Shown in pieces: positions 11,238 to 22,149 of a stretch of 64,000 bases of DNA (positions are counted from its first letter, which is position 1; every line of letters starts with the position of its first letter). The stretch is from Impatiens glandulifera. Lineage: Eukaryota; Streptophyta; Magnoliopsida; Ericales; Balsaminaceae. Made by a program: the position numbers and the translations under genes. The stretch spans positions 24,285,710 through 24,349,709 of the forward strand of contig NC_061863.1 of assembly GCF_907164915.1 (NCBI RefSeq). Reading direction: 5' to 3'. The notes under the pieces are model-generated. The model had not been told where the DNA came from and ran no database searches. It was given only the letters and a program-made list of their open reading frames with translations.

Positions 11238-13440
11238 ATTTACACCATAGATTTTATAATAATGTTCTAATTGTATCACTATTATCACTAAACCTTCCTG
11301 TGAAGTGTTCAATAATATTTATTGCTAGTGTATAAACTGCATGTTAAGTCAAACTATTGTTTTCTTGTTTTAGAGTGTTAAGAATTGAATCTCTATCATC
11401 TTGGGAAAAATAATTATCCCACCAACCATTTAATTGACCAATAAACCCATCAATAATCATTATTTCTATTGTTTTATCAGTATTTTTATTGTTTTTACAA
11501 ACGGTTGAGTACATTAACATTCTATGTACTGTATTATAAATTTTTTTGTTTGAATTTCCATCAATACTCCATTCATATATCTTGTTACCTGAATAACTGA
11601 TATCTATTGTATCTGTGTATTCTTCATGTAAAACATCCATTGGTGTTGGTCTGTTATAGTAAAATTTACTTTGTATAGGTTTATCAACTCATTTATTAAA
11701 TTTATTAATCTGGTCTTTGTTATCATCCCATTGTAATTCTTTGTCTGGGGTTTTGATGCTTAGTTTGCTAAATTTTTCTTCAAGAATTGTTTCAAATTCT
11801 TGCATTGGTCTTAGTTTGAAATCAGATATTATTGGGAGAGGTTCGAAGCTTGGTGAAGCTTCTTTTTCTTTTGGAGTTATTTTTAACACTCCTGGTTTAA
11901 TTTCATTTATTGATTTTATTAATTTTTCAATCTTGTTTTCGATAGATTGTAATTGTTCTTATAGAGTATTTAGGAACAGATTTGTGTAATTTTGTTGTTC
12001 AAACATATGAATAATATGTTTACAAGTTATTGGGACTGTATCATTTTCAATTAATGTTTTGTATAGTGTGAAATTCATTATTTTTCATCCTTTTTCAATA
12101 AGAAAAGATTGTTGAGGCGGATATGTACTTAAATAGGTTTTCCCTGTTTCTAACTTAAATTTTTTTTCAATAACAGCTATATAATTTTTGACATAAATGC
12201 TTATGAACCATGAGGTAAAAAGAATTAAAGCATTTTTTGTTTGCAGAATTAATAAAATTCTTTCTCAAATTCGAAAACTTTCAAAAAAACCATTTTTTGA
12301 ATTTGGTATAACCTGGATTTTTGAATTCATTAGAAATTATTTTTCTGGCGGGAGAATCAGTACTGAAATCTATTATGGGTGTATTATTCATTTAAATAGA
12401 AAAATCCATTTCCAACATTGTCAGTTCTATTCCGTTTAAGTTTGTCTGTTATTTTCCCGAACAATATTTGGCCTATTAATATATAATTTTTCTGTAATTG
12501 GAGTTGAATCTTCTAAAAACGTTGTTTCCTTTATTTGAGAGGTGGATGCCCTTAAAGGGTATTCAACTTTGTAGTCTAATGGTGAGATATATGATCTAAC
12601 AGAGTTATGTCTTTGTGATAATTTTAGGCTTGTGTCAAATCTTACTTCGACACTTCCTTCATCATTTTGACAAATATTTAATATATTATTATAATTCTGG
12701 ACCTGTGGTTGCACAGGTACAACTTGTTCTATCTTCCAGTTGTTTGGAAATGATATTTCTTCCCATTTAATAGGTCTCCTTCTTGTAATTTTTGATTTAT
12801 CAAAAAAATTCTATATTAAGATTGTTTCATTGTTGGGTTTATCAACTCTCCTACATAGTGGATTTAAAGTAAATAAGGGTTTATAGTATATTCTATAACA
12901 CACACATTACTTCCGATCCGAGAGCATAATTATATATGTGTGTTTTAACATTTAATGTTAGAGAGTCAGTTATATTAGTATTAGATAAAGATAGTTGTAA
13001 GTTTGGGCAAACGTTAAAATAAATTGGTCCCTGTGCTAAACTAGATTGTATTATTCCCATTAGAGATTGTTTCCAATTTAGGTTTTTACTATCTCTTAAA
13101 GCTTCCATAAAGCTTTTTGGTAATCCTTATAATGTTAAGGGTTTAAATGTGACCTGTACTAGTCCTATATTTAGGAATTTATATGTTTGTTTATAATATG
13201 CTATATCCATATCTGACAGTAATTTAATTATCATGTCACTATTGTCTAGTGAAACTCATTCATTAGTAGTTTTTACTACTTGTTTAAACCCATTTTTTCA
13301 AATGTTCCTAGTTGATATATTAATTTAGGTTCGACTTTTAGGATTGTCCACTTATTTAGTAGATCTAAGTCTTTTGGAATATCATATGCCTCTTTTTTAA
13401 TATTCTTTATGTTATTTTTTTTTTGAGATCATGTTCATGA
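11238..13440 (-). pseudogene. Endogenous pararetrovirus (Caulimoviridae-like) segment: movement-protein and coat-region remnants
   Basis: Minus-strand order is movement-protein region (about 13350-12440), linker, then a coat/Gag-like region (about 12000-11344). Seen: the movement-protein family pattern with NWKQSLMGIIQSSLAQG, DSLTLNVKTH and, after a stop, a WEEISFPNNW block; further down, a frame with IYEWSIDG and GQLNGWWDNYF, characteristic of the coat-region domain found in plant caulimovirid relics. The open stretches are 12893-13108, 12436-12714, 11689-11889 and 11344-11640, separated by stops and frameshifts. No protease, RT or RNase H lies in the window: the downstream part is cut off at 11238 by the Copia LTR. 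This is an old defective integration, not a virus capable of expression. Genus is not assignable; florendovirus-like relics are one possibility. Confidence 0.65.
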
Positions 13441-13455
13441 TATTCATGATTAGTA

Positions 13456-13462
<7 letters not shown>

Positions 13463-13528
<66 letters not shown>
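13463..13528. repeat. (AT)n microsatellite
   Basis: Uninterrupted AT dinucleotides. The following bases GGGGCGAAGCCATAATTT look like the edge of an unclassified dispersed repeat running to about 13640. Confidence 0.95.
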
Positions 13529-13531
<3 letters not shown>

Positions 13532-13918
13532 GCGAAGCCATAATTTAAAATCTACTGGGGCTACACAAATTAAAAAAAAATAATATAACACAATAATAGA
13601 AACATCTATACGATTTAAAATCTACTCGGGTTCAACTAAACATTTAGAGTTAAATAAAAGCGAATTTAAAATACGTTTTTAAACAGTTGTCGATGAAATA
13701 TTTAGAGTTAAAACTAAATTAATTTGTCAAACAAATGACATTGTTCTAATTAGAAAAATATAAAATCAATTAACATAAAATTGAATTATACGAGTGATAG
13801 ATTGAATTTAAATATAAATAGAAAAATATAGTCATTTTGCCCTAAAATTATAGAGACCTAGTGGTTAAGGAGATAAAATTTAAAATTTTTAAACTAGGGT
13901 TTAAAAATATATTTTTAA
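13529..13918. other. Unclassified repeat-like AT-rich sequence
   Basis: Begins GGGGCGAAGCCA and contains a short internal direct repeat (TTTAAAATCTACT at 13542 and 13615). No coding frame, TIR or LTR boundary is visible. Confidence 0.4.
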
Positions 13919-14095
13919 TGAGAAATGATAGAGAGAGGGAAAATATTGATAGAAAAATGTAAGTAAATGACGTGTCATCCCTTGAGTGGATTGAAAATTT
14001 AATAAGAGAGAATTTTCAGATATTCAATCCACTCAAGGGATGACACATAATTTCACTATATTTTTCCGCTCTCTATCATTTTCCATTTTTAAATT
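13919..14095. mobile_element. Foldback MITE with a 23-bp perfect inverted core
   Basis: The arms GTGTCATCCCTTGAGTGGAT plus TGA (13972-13994) and their exact reverse complement (14024-14046) face each other across 29 bp. The symmetry continues outward imperfectly for about 50 bp (AATGATAGAGAG...GGAAAA on both sides). There is no coding capacity. Long arms with a tiny loop are typical of a foldback or MITE-type element; no clear target duplication was found. Confidence 0.8.
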
Positions 14096-14144
14096 ATGCT
14101 AAATAAATTATATATAGCTTAATAGGGAGGCGAATCTACTATGT

Positions 14145-14282
14145 CCTAGAGCATATCCCAATGATTGTTCCTTTCTTAAAAATACTTTAAAATTCTCCTC
14201 TCTCTTGATGAAAAATTATTCTCTCTATATATAATTTTAAAGTGTTTTTAAGAAAGTGACACTCATTAGAACATTCCCTAGG
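14145..14282. mobile_element. 138-bp foldback MITE
   Basis: The left end CCTAGAGCATATCCCAATGA mirrors the right end read backwards (CCTAGGGAATGTTCTAATGA), and the similarity continues through TTTCTTAAAAA.ACTTTAAAATT on both arms. Almost the whole element is inverted repeat. It has no ORF. Confidence 0.8.
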
Positions 14283-14283
14283 A

Positions 14284-14460
14284 TTAGGGCTACAAATGAG
14301 TCAGGCCGCTCGTGAACTGCTCGGTCAAAGCTCGATTTGAGCTTGACTTTGATCGAGTTCGAGCCGAGTTCGAGCCAGCTCGTTTAATATTCGAGCCAAA
14401 CTCGAACTTATATAATGCTTGCTCGATGGTTTGTCGAGCTTGATAATATATAATATATAT
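14284..14460 (+). repeat. GAGCTCGA-rich dispersed repeat fragment
   Basis: GGGCTACAAATGAGTCAGGC followed by runs of GCTCG/CGAGC words, a composition common in plant hAT-type MITEs. Only the left end is recognisable; the right side dissolves into AT repeats. Confidence 0.45.
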
Positions 14461-14631
14461 ATATAATTATTTATTTAATATAAAAAAACTTAAAATTTAA
14501 AATAATTTAGTTTATTTTCTCTCTCTCTTTACAAAGCCCATATAGAAGACCCACAATCCACATTATTATATTCTATTGTCATAAAATAAAACACTAATTT
14601 CTAATGTATCAAATCGTAAGTGACTCTTAAT

Positions 14632-14862
14632 CTCCTTTTCCTCTTCTTTCTTTCGTGTTCTTCCACTTCTTTCTTCCGTCTTCACCATTTCTTCTTCTTT
14701 TTCCTCCGTCTTCACAATTTCTTATTTTTTTCCTCCGTCTTCACCATTTCTTCTTCTTCCTTCTTCACCATTTCTTCTTCTTCTTCCTTCTTCACCATTT
14801 ATTCTTCTTCTTCCTTCTTCACCCATTTCTTTTTCTTCTTCTTCTGTCTTCATCATTACTTT
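14632..14862 (+). repeat. Polypyrimidine TTC/CTT minisatellite
   Basis: Irregular copies of TCTTCACCATTTCTTCTTCT. Nearly pure C/T strand, capable of forming triplex DNA. Long frames across it encode only F/S/L runs and are not genes. Confidence 0.9.
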
Positions 14863-14988
14863 CACTCATTCATAATAGGTTAATACATTTTTTATGTTAT
14901 CTCTCATCTACAGTACTATTTCTCTCACTCATTCATAATAGGTTAATACATTTTTTATTTTATCTCTCATGTACAGTACTATTTCTCT
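14863..14988 (+). repeat. 63-bp tandem repeat, two copies
   Basis: CACTCATTCATAATAGGTTA starts at 14863 and again at 14926 with very few differences; a partial third copy begins at 14989. Confidence 0.9.
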
Positions 14989-15084
14989 CATTCATTCACA
15001 AGAAGCTTACAGGTAAATTAAAATCTATTTCATTTCTACTATAGTTATTGCTCCTACTATTAGATAACCTTGATTTTTATTATA

Positions 15085-15443
15085 TGAACGCGGAATATTT
15101 TAACAATATAAGTACAACTTTTTAACTAACTAATCTATATAATGATGATTAAATTTTAAAGTGTTCGGATTGTCGGGTCAATAGTTGTGGTTAATTTAGA
15201 TATATATGTGATAGTAAATGGAAATTTGAGTCGGATTGTGGGTTGACCCGTCCATAAACTTAAAAGGGTTAAAAGTAAAATTAAAAATGATATATGTATA
15301 TTTCGAACTTACAACCTAACAAAACAAATACAACCTTTTAACTAACTAGGCTAATAAGACTTTATATTTTAAAATCAACACCAAATTTGATGAACGCGGG
15401 ATATTTTAACAATATATGTTCAACATTTTAACTAACTAACTAA

Positions 15444-15485
<42 letters not shown>

Positions 15486-15840
15486 ATATATAATGATGCT
15501 TAATTTTTAAAGTGTCCAGATTTCTGGGTCAAGGGCTTTGGTTAATTTGGATATATATGTGAGAATAAAAAGATACTTGGGTCGGATTGTGGGTTAACCC
15601 GCCCATAAACTTAAAAAGGTTATATATATATATAATGATGCTTAATTTTTAAAGTGTCTGGATTATTGGGTCGAGAGCTGTGGTTAATTTGGATATATAT
15701 ATGAGAGTAAATTGATACTTGGGTCAGATTGTGAGTTGACCCGCCTATAAACTTAAAACGGTTAAAAATAAAATTAAAAATGCTATATGTATGTTTCGAA
15801 CTTGAAATATAACAAAAAAAGTATAACATTTTAATCAAGT
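15085..15840 (+). repeat. Three diverged tandem copies of the Helitron 5' block
   Basis: GAACGCGG.ATATTTTAACAA recurs at 15085 and 15391 (about 306 bp apart). The block TATATAATGATG.TTAA.TTT recurs near 15136, 15487 and 15628. An (AT)n tract at 15450-15492 interrupts the second copy. Confidence 0.8.
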
Positions 15841-16219
15841 GTGATTGGAATGTGCTTTGCCAATGGATAATAGGTTGGTATTAATTGGAATTGGTTAAAA
15901 ACATATGAATCAAATATTTGATTGACTAATGTGTGATGTAACGATGTTAAATATTAAAAAATATGAATCAAATATTTGATTGACCAAAGTGAAAGTGTAA
16001 GGTCACAAGATGAAAAGTTCATTCGGAAAAAATATGTGAGAAGATAAGTTGTTTTACCGATATGAATAAAATGTGTAATGAGAGCGTTTTATTTTTTATT
16101 TTAATATATTATTAATGATTTATTAAGAAGTTTAAACATTAAATACATATTATTATTATTTTTTATTAAATTTATTTTATTTGTATTTTTATCCGTGTGT
16201 ATCGCACGAAATTTTCTAG
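15134..16219 (+). mobile_element. Non-autonomous Helitron with stacked 5' ends
   Basis: The 3' end is clear: a hairpin CGTGTG-TAT-CGCACG (16194-16208), seven bases, then CTAG at 16216-16219 followed by T. Candidate 5' ends A|TCTATATAATGATG (15134) and A|TCTCTATATATA (15444) fit the Helitron TC start and A/T target. The leading block (ATGATGCTTAATTTTTAAAG, then GTCGGATTGTGGGTT) occurs three times, near 15140, 15490 and 15635, so copies inserted into one another or the end was duplicated. No Rep/helicase gene is present. A related 3' part lies inverted at 28822-29140. Confidence 0.75.
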
Positions 16220-16351
16220 TTTAATAAATCATATTAAATATATATATTATATAGTATTATTTTGTATATTATAAATATATATATATATATAATATTAAAT
16301 ATATAAATTATTAATAAATTTATATAAATTAATGAAGAAAATAATATAAAT

Positions 16352-17689
16352 GGGAATGTCAATTTTATTTAAAAAAAATGGATGAAGGTGTCAAATTTAT
16401 TCTTCTTAACAGAATTATTTAACGCCGTTAAATTTTATTGACATGATATATTCACTTATTTTTTATATATATTTTTTATAACCTAAATTTATCAATTCAA
16501 ACATACTCAAAAAATAAAACTAAATAAAAAATTTAACCATCTTCAACCTCTTTGTTCTTTCACCGTGCACGTCAATTCTGAAACCAAATGGACGTTCTGT
16601 GCAAACTTTACCTTTTGACTAGGTTACAACTTTTATTCTCCATTCTCTCAGATCCTCTCAATCTTACAGTCAACATATGTATATTGTGCACCGCCTCCGG
16701 ACAATCCTTCCATAATGACAGTCGCCGAAATCAATCTCAACTATGGACATTGTCGGTTATCTACCGGATAAGCTTGGATTACTTACATATATTAAATTCT
16801 TTAATATTAACTCCAATCGTTTATGCGACACTATTCCACACACGGTTCAAGAACATGAAGCTTTTGTTTGAACTGGATCTGATTAATAACCATTTCGCTG
16901 GCAAATTTCCCGAGTAGTTCTCTGGTTACCAGCTCTAAAGTTTGTGGATCTCCGGTTCATTGGATTCGAAGGTAGTGCTCAAAGGGAGTTATTTAACAAG
17001 GATTTGGACGCTATTTCATCAATCACAATATGTTTCAGTTCAAATTGCTTAATAATTTCAGTAACTCGTCGATTTCGTTATCGTTTTGGTTGATAATAAA
17101 TTCAGTGATGTCTTCCGGCTATTATAGGCAACATGTCTAATTTGAATGAGATTATTTTCATGAACAATGCTAAGGTCTTGTATTCCATGGGAGATTGGGT
17201 TTTTGAAGAATTTGATTGGGTTTCATGTGAGCTTTAAATGAGCTAATGGGTCCATTTCCGGAGACATTCATGGTAAGCTTGGAGCAAATTAATTAAGATA
17301 GGTCGAGCTTAATTTGATATGAATAATGAAGTTAATTAAAGTTTAATTAGTTGTTGTTAGCTAAGTTTTAACTTAATTTGTTCAATTTTGATGATAACTA
17401 GTAGTACTGTAGGAGAATTTCGTAAAATTTGGAAGAGAGATGGAGATTTAGGAGAGGGATATGTTTGAAATGATAAATTTTGGTTCTAAAAATAGCTACA
17501 TAAAAAAATAAGAGAACATGATATGGAAATGACACGCCAATAAAAATTTAACGGCGTTAAATAATTCTGTTAGGAAGAATAAATTTGACACTTTTTGTCA
17601 AGTTTATATACATAGATAAAAATTTTAAAACTTTAATCATAAATTTGACACCTTCGTCCAACTTTATAAATAAAATCGACATTCTTCCC
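16352..17689. mobile_element. Pack-MULE-like element carrying an LRX gene fragment
   Basis: Terminal inverted repeats: the left end GGGAATGTCAATTTTATTT and the right end read backwards, GGGAAGAATGTCGATTTTAT, continue inward through GGTGTCAAATTTA, TAACAGAATTATTTAACGCC and GTTAAATTTTATTG for over 100 bp. A 10-bp direct repeat TAATATAAAT flanks it exactly (16342-16351 and 17690-17699), fitting Mutator-like target duplications of 8-11 bp. The right arm holds an extra roughly 70-bp internal duplication. There is no transposase; the interior is a decayed plant gene fragment (next entry). Long TIRs, a 9-10-bp duplication and captured gene sequence define Pack-MULEs. Confidence 0.85.
16660..17290 (+). 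pseudogene. Captured leucine-rich-repeat extensin (LRX) N-terminal fragment
   Basis: Cargo of the Pack-MULE. Plant LRX proteins are cell-wall proteins with an N-terminal LRR domain and an extensin tail. Frames with shifts and stops show PPPDNPSIMTVAEINLNYGH, then NSNRLCDTIPHT, FKNMKLLFELDL followed by INNHFAGKFPE, ALKFVDLR, a degraded ELFNKDLDAI, DNKFSDVFRLL and CIPWEIGFLKNLIGFHVSF. These match the consecutive LRRs of LRX proteins in order. I see no signal peptide and no Ser-Pro4 extensin repeats. At least five frameshifts or stops (for example at 16915) make it non-coding; an RNA from it could still pair with the parent gene's mRNA, which is inference. Confidence 0.85.
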
Positions 17690-17699
17690 TAATATAAAT

Positions 17700-18245
17700 A
17701 TGAAAGATAAAATAATAAAAATATTAATTAGGAAAAAGAAATTAGTATTATAAAAGGAGAGATAAATTAATAATTATATTTATATATAAAAATAAATAAA
17801 TATTTAATATTAAATATAAAAATTATTAATAAGTTTATATAAAATTTAATTAAAAAAAGAAAGTAAGAGAGAGGAGAGAGAAAATACCTTGATGGTATGG
17901 ATTATACCTAATAATGATGTGAATATTGTGGTGCTAGTTGACTTTAAGTATCATTATATTATATATATATATTGGACTACGAATTAAGCATGTAGCCCGC
18001 AAACACACTTAAACATTTAATGATTAGTTAAATATCTCATGAAGATATATTATTTATTATGAGTTCTATTAATGGTTAGTTAGATATCACTTCAAGAGGT
18101 CATATTTTGTATCCATTGTTTATATAATTATAATTTTTTTTGATGATGTTGTAATTTTTATTCTAAATGACATGGTTCTCATTAAATATAAATGAAATTT
18201 ACCTTAGTAACTACCTTTGTTTAAAAAATTACAATATTCAAATAT
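17700..18245. other. AT-rich spacer including the left arm of an old local duplication
   Basis: No gene is visible. From about 18020 to 18240 the sequence (TAATGATTAGTTAAATATCT, TTCAAGAGGTC, ACCTTAGTAACTACCTTTGT) matches 32120-32345 and 50085-50340. In those copies the sequence runs on without a break into what here resumes only at about 27500, so the LINE block 18246-27497 was inserted into this arm. Confidence 0.7.
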
Positions 18246-18338
18246 TTTTTTGGGGGAACAACAAAGTGTTATTTTATTAAAAAAATCTAAAAGACGGAAA
18301 AATATAAAAGTTTAAGATCAGATCTAGACAATTTCTAG
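18246..18338 (-). mobile_element. 3' tail of the older LINE (continues at 26599)
   Basis: Read on the minus strand this ends TTAATAAAATAACACTTTGT, TGTTCCCCC and an A run, the typical plant L1 3' end. It is separated from its coding part (26599-27497) by the younger LINE. Confidence 0.7.
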
Positions 18339-18566
18339 ATTTTTTTTGGGGGGTGGAAACGACATAGCGTCATTTCATTAAAAATTCCCCAAAATGGAAA
18401 AAAAACACGAGTTTAAGAGATCATTATAGACAGGCCTAGATTGATTTTGAAGTCATAACATTCTGAATAAAAGCTAAAAAGCTAAAACGTAAATAAATTA
18501 TCAGATTACAATGTTTCCAATTTTAGTGAGTTTAAAAAACGGTAAATTCTAGTTCCTACAGATATT

Positions 18567-21500
18567 TCAGTTCTGCTCCGTGCTTAGAATTCTTGTCCAC
18601 GTTCCTGCGAGGGCGCTGCAATCTAATACAATATATTTCCATAACTCTTCAATGCTCCTACGGGATCTGTCATATACCCTTGCATTCCGTTCTTGCCAAA
18701 TGTAATACACCACTACTCCAAAGCCGTACTTGAACACGCTTGTTGCAAATCTATTTCTCTTGGCTTTGAGAAGTGTTGCATCTTTGATTTCATTCCATTC
18801 GCTCGGGAAACTAATCAGCTCCAGGCTTTTATAGAATCTGTCCCAAAGCTCTGAAGCAATACAGCAGCTCCCGAATAGGTGATCTATGATTTCTTCATTT
18901 CCTCTACATAGAAGACAGTTCGTGTCCGGGATGCTCATATACTTGCTGATACGATCACAAGTGCTGAGTTTTTCCCAGAAGGCGAGCCATAAGATGAACT
19001 AATGTCTAAGGATAATCTTTGTTGACCATACAAGAGGAGTCCATTCTACTTTCTATGCTTTTTCCCGTGTTACCTCCCATATTTTCTTCAATACCAATTT
19101 CTCATTGTCCTCATCTTTCCATTTATGAATATCTAGTCTGTCGTGTAGTTGTATGTTACTTATATGATCAAGTATCATCTGTGGATTTTTTCTTAGGAGT
19201 GAGTCCCAATTCCCGTCTTTAATGTCTCTGATTTTCGCTTCTATGCAGTCCCTTCTGATGCGGGTATTTTGAAACTCCTCCTTGTGGATGATAGGCTGAT
19301 TTTCGAACTAGGGGTCGTGCCAGAATAGAGTGTCTTTCCCGTCCCCTAACCGGATGTCATAAAGATCTGTAATATCGCTTCCTAGTTTAAGAATCTTTTT
19401 TAGAGACCAGCTCATACCTTTATGAATTTTGCAGATTCAGATACTGGTTTCGTATTTCATAAACCTTGTATGTACCCATTTTATCTATAGTGACTCCTGA
19501 TTGCGCTCTAAAGTCTACAAATGCTTGAAGGTGAGAGCCTTGTTCCACTCGATACATTTCTTCAAGCCGATGCCTCCCTCGTCCTTCGGTTTGCAGAGAG
19601 CGGTCCATTTAACTTTTTTTCCTCCTCTTCCGCTACTGCCTCAGATAAAGTTTCTCATCAGTGTATCGAGCTCCTTCATTACCTTCTTCGGAATAACCAT
19701 TTGCTGCGCCCAGTAGCCAAATATGTCCATGACCACGGTTTTGATAAGTTCGATCCTCCATGCATAAGAAATTTTTTTCGCTGCCCAGCCAGATATCGTA
19801 TTTTTTACCTTTTCAATCAGCAGATTGTAGTGTGAGATCTCGATCTGCTTCGCGGTTAACGGAATTCATATGAACCTTACGGTAAAACTGCCTTCCTTGA
19901 TGCCCATGATGTTGAAGATGTCCTGCTTCGTTTCTTCATTCATGCCTCCATAAAATGCCACACTTTTGATTTCATTAATAGTTAAACCTGTAACCTTAGA
20001 AAAGAATATTAGTGCATCCCTAATAGTTTTAATGGAATCAATGTCTGTGTGCGCTAGAATGAACAAATCGTCATGAAAGCATAAATGGGCTACCTCCTCT
20101 ACCTCATAGAATGGGTGAAAGATGTACGGACGATTCTTTCGGAACATCGCGAAGATGCTCTTAAATATCACCATGATAGCTACAAAAAGGTAAGAAGAGA
20201 GGGGGTCCCCTTGCCTTACCTCGTTTTCACCCTTGAAATAGCCTACATGGACTCCATTGACGCTAACAACAAAGCAGGATGATGAAACTCACTACATAAT
20301 CCAATCAATAAAAATCATAGGAAAAACAGATACAACTAGAAAGTCTCGAATGGCTTCCCATCTAACAGACTCGAAAGCTTTCTTAATATCTATTTTGAAA
20401 GCCACTCTCGGGGATATTTTCTTATTTACGTAGCCTTTTAAAAGGCTCTACATGAGAAGAATATTATGAGAGATTGTCCTACCGAGGATGAATGCAGATT
20501 GGTTAAGATTTATAATTTTTCCTATGACATTTTAAAATCGTTTAGAAATGATTTTTGAAATTATTTTATAAATCACATTGCAAGAGGAAATTGATCTGAA
20601 ATATTGTACTTTCTCATGTACCGCAGTTTTGGGGATCAAGGTTAGGACCGTTGTATTCCATTGCTTTAACATCTTCCAGTTCTTGAAAAACTCCAGAACT
20701 CCATCAGTAATGTCTTTACCCACAACCGACCAATTGTCTTTGAAGAACTGTCATTAAACTCATCAGGACCCGGACTTTTATTCCCATCAATATTAAACAA
20801 AGCTTCTTTAACCTCAACCCTCGTGACCACCCTTATAAACTCGTAACTATCTTCTGATGAAATTTTCCTATCAATAATCTGATATAAAGTATTCAGGTAA
20901 CTTTGATGCTGCTTTCTTGTACCCATAAGTTGCTTATAGAAATCGATAGCCAAATCTTGTACACCCTTTTGACCCTGAACATATTCACCATCATCATTCT
21001 TCAGTATGTATACATTGTTTCTCATAATCTAGCCTTGCATTTTCTATAGAAGAAAGCTGTGTTTTTGTCACCCAATGAGAGCCAGCTCTGTCTTGATTTA
21101 TGTCTAATAAAATTCTCTTCAAGAAGACTCAACTTCCTGAAATTTTCAAGCGCATTCCTTTCTGTTTCATTGAGTTGTTCATCATTATCATCCCTTAATA
21201 ATTTTTTCTAAACTTCTTCCAGTTCTTTTCTAGCAGCCAGAACTCTATTGGGGATATTGTTGAACTTCTTCTTGTCAAAGTTTTGGAGATGATTCTTCAG
21301 GAGTTTAAGCTTCTTAGAAACCATGTACATGTTGGATCCCCTGACATTTGTAGACCATACGCTTTCGAGAATACCCTTGAATTTGTCGTTTTTCATCCAG
21401 AAATTGAAAATTTTAAAGGGCCTTTTGAATCTTTCTTCTTTTTCCCAGAACAATTTAATCGGGTAGTGATCAGATATACCCAGATTCAGAACATGAAGTT

Positions 21501-22138
21501 GACTTCTCGGAAATTGGTTAATCCAGTTCTCATTACCAGACATCTGTCAATTCTACTTCTTCTAATTTGCTCATTCCATCTCGTAGAAGACCAAGTGAAG
21601 AAATTCCCAGAATTGGTAGGCTCGATACAACTCATATCTCTAATACAGTCATTAAAATCAAACATATCCCGAGTTATTTCAGATTCTGGGCTACGATCAG
21701 ATTCGTTTTTAGTTACGTTGTAATCACCATGGACAGCCCAAGATTTATCACTACTGATCTTGTTTTTAAGACAATTCCAGAGGAGTCTTCTGTCAGTGCT
21801 TGAGTTGCTAGCATAGAAAATAGCAAGATTAAACAGGATTCTTGTGATTCTATATTTAACCTCCACCAGGATTGCTTGATCATTTAAAAAGAGAGCCCTA
21901 ACCTCAACAACTTTGTTATCCCAGATAACCTAGATTCTTCTTGTTTTGTCATTTGAGTTGTGAATGATTTCTCAGCTGCTATCAATACACAACTTGCTAA
22001 CCTTCTCCATGTTCTGGCTTTTGACTTTTGTCTCAAGAATACCATAATAGTGATCTTCTGGTTCTCAATCATCCTCCTGATTTCTTTGCATTTCAGAGGG
22101 TCATTGAGTCCCCTTATGTTCCATGTCACTATATTCAT
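18567..22138 (-). pseudogene. LINE ORF2: AP-type endonuclease, reverse transcriptase, zf-RVT
   Basis: The protein that nicks target DNA and reverse-transcribes the element. Start MNIVTWNIRGLNDPLKC at 22138 (endonuclease N-terminus); AVHGDYNVTKNESDRSP and RRSRIDRCLV (about 21700-21520); GISDHYPI (near 21470), the endonuclease DHxP motif. RT begins with EVKEALFNIDGNKSPGPDEF (about 20800), then TVLTLIPKTAVHEKVQYFR, and the catalytic strand reads CFHDDLFILAH near 20070, with His in place of the usual Ala before DD. CKPKDEGGIGLKK lies near 19580. The C-terminal zf-RVT domain (CLLCRGNEEIIDHLFGSC, YYIWQERNARVYD) is at 18938-18567. About 1,190 codons, the normal ORF2 length, but split into at least eight frames. 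No RNase H domain is seen. Confidence 0.88.
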
Positions 22139-22149
22139 GAATGGATATA

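Noticed and set aside
14620..15044. 87- and 129-codon frames rich in F, S and L
   Set aside because: Produced by the TTC/CTT polypyrimidine repeat; no start context and no homologous protein pattern.
16588..16917. 109-codon frame starting MDVLCKLYLL
   Set aside because: It switches out of the LRX frame; only the last third is LRX-like, so the frame as a whole is not a gene.
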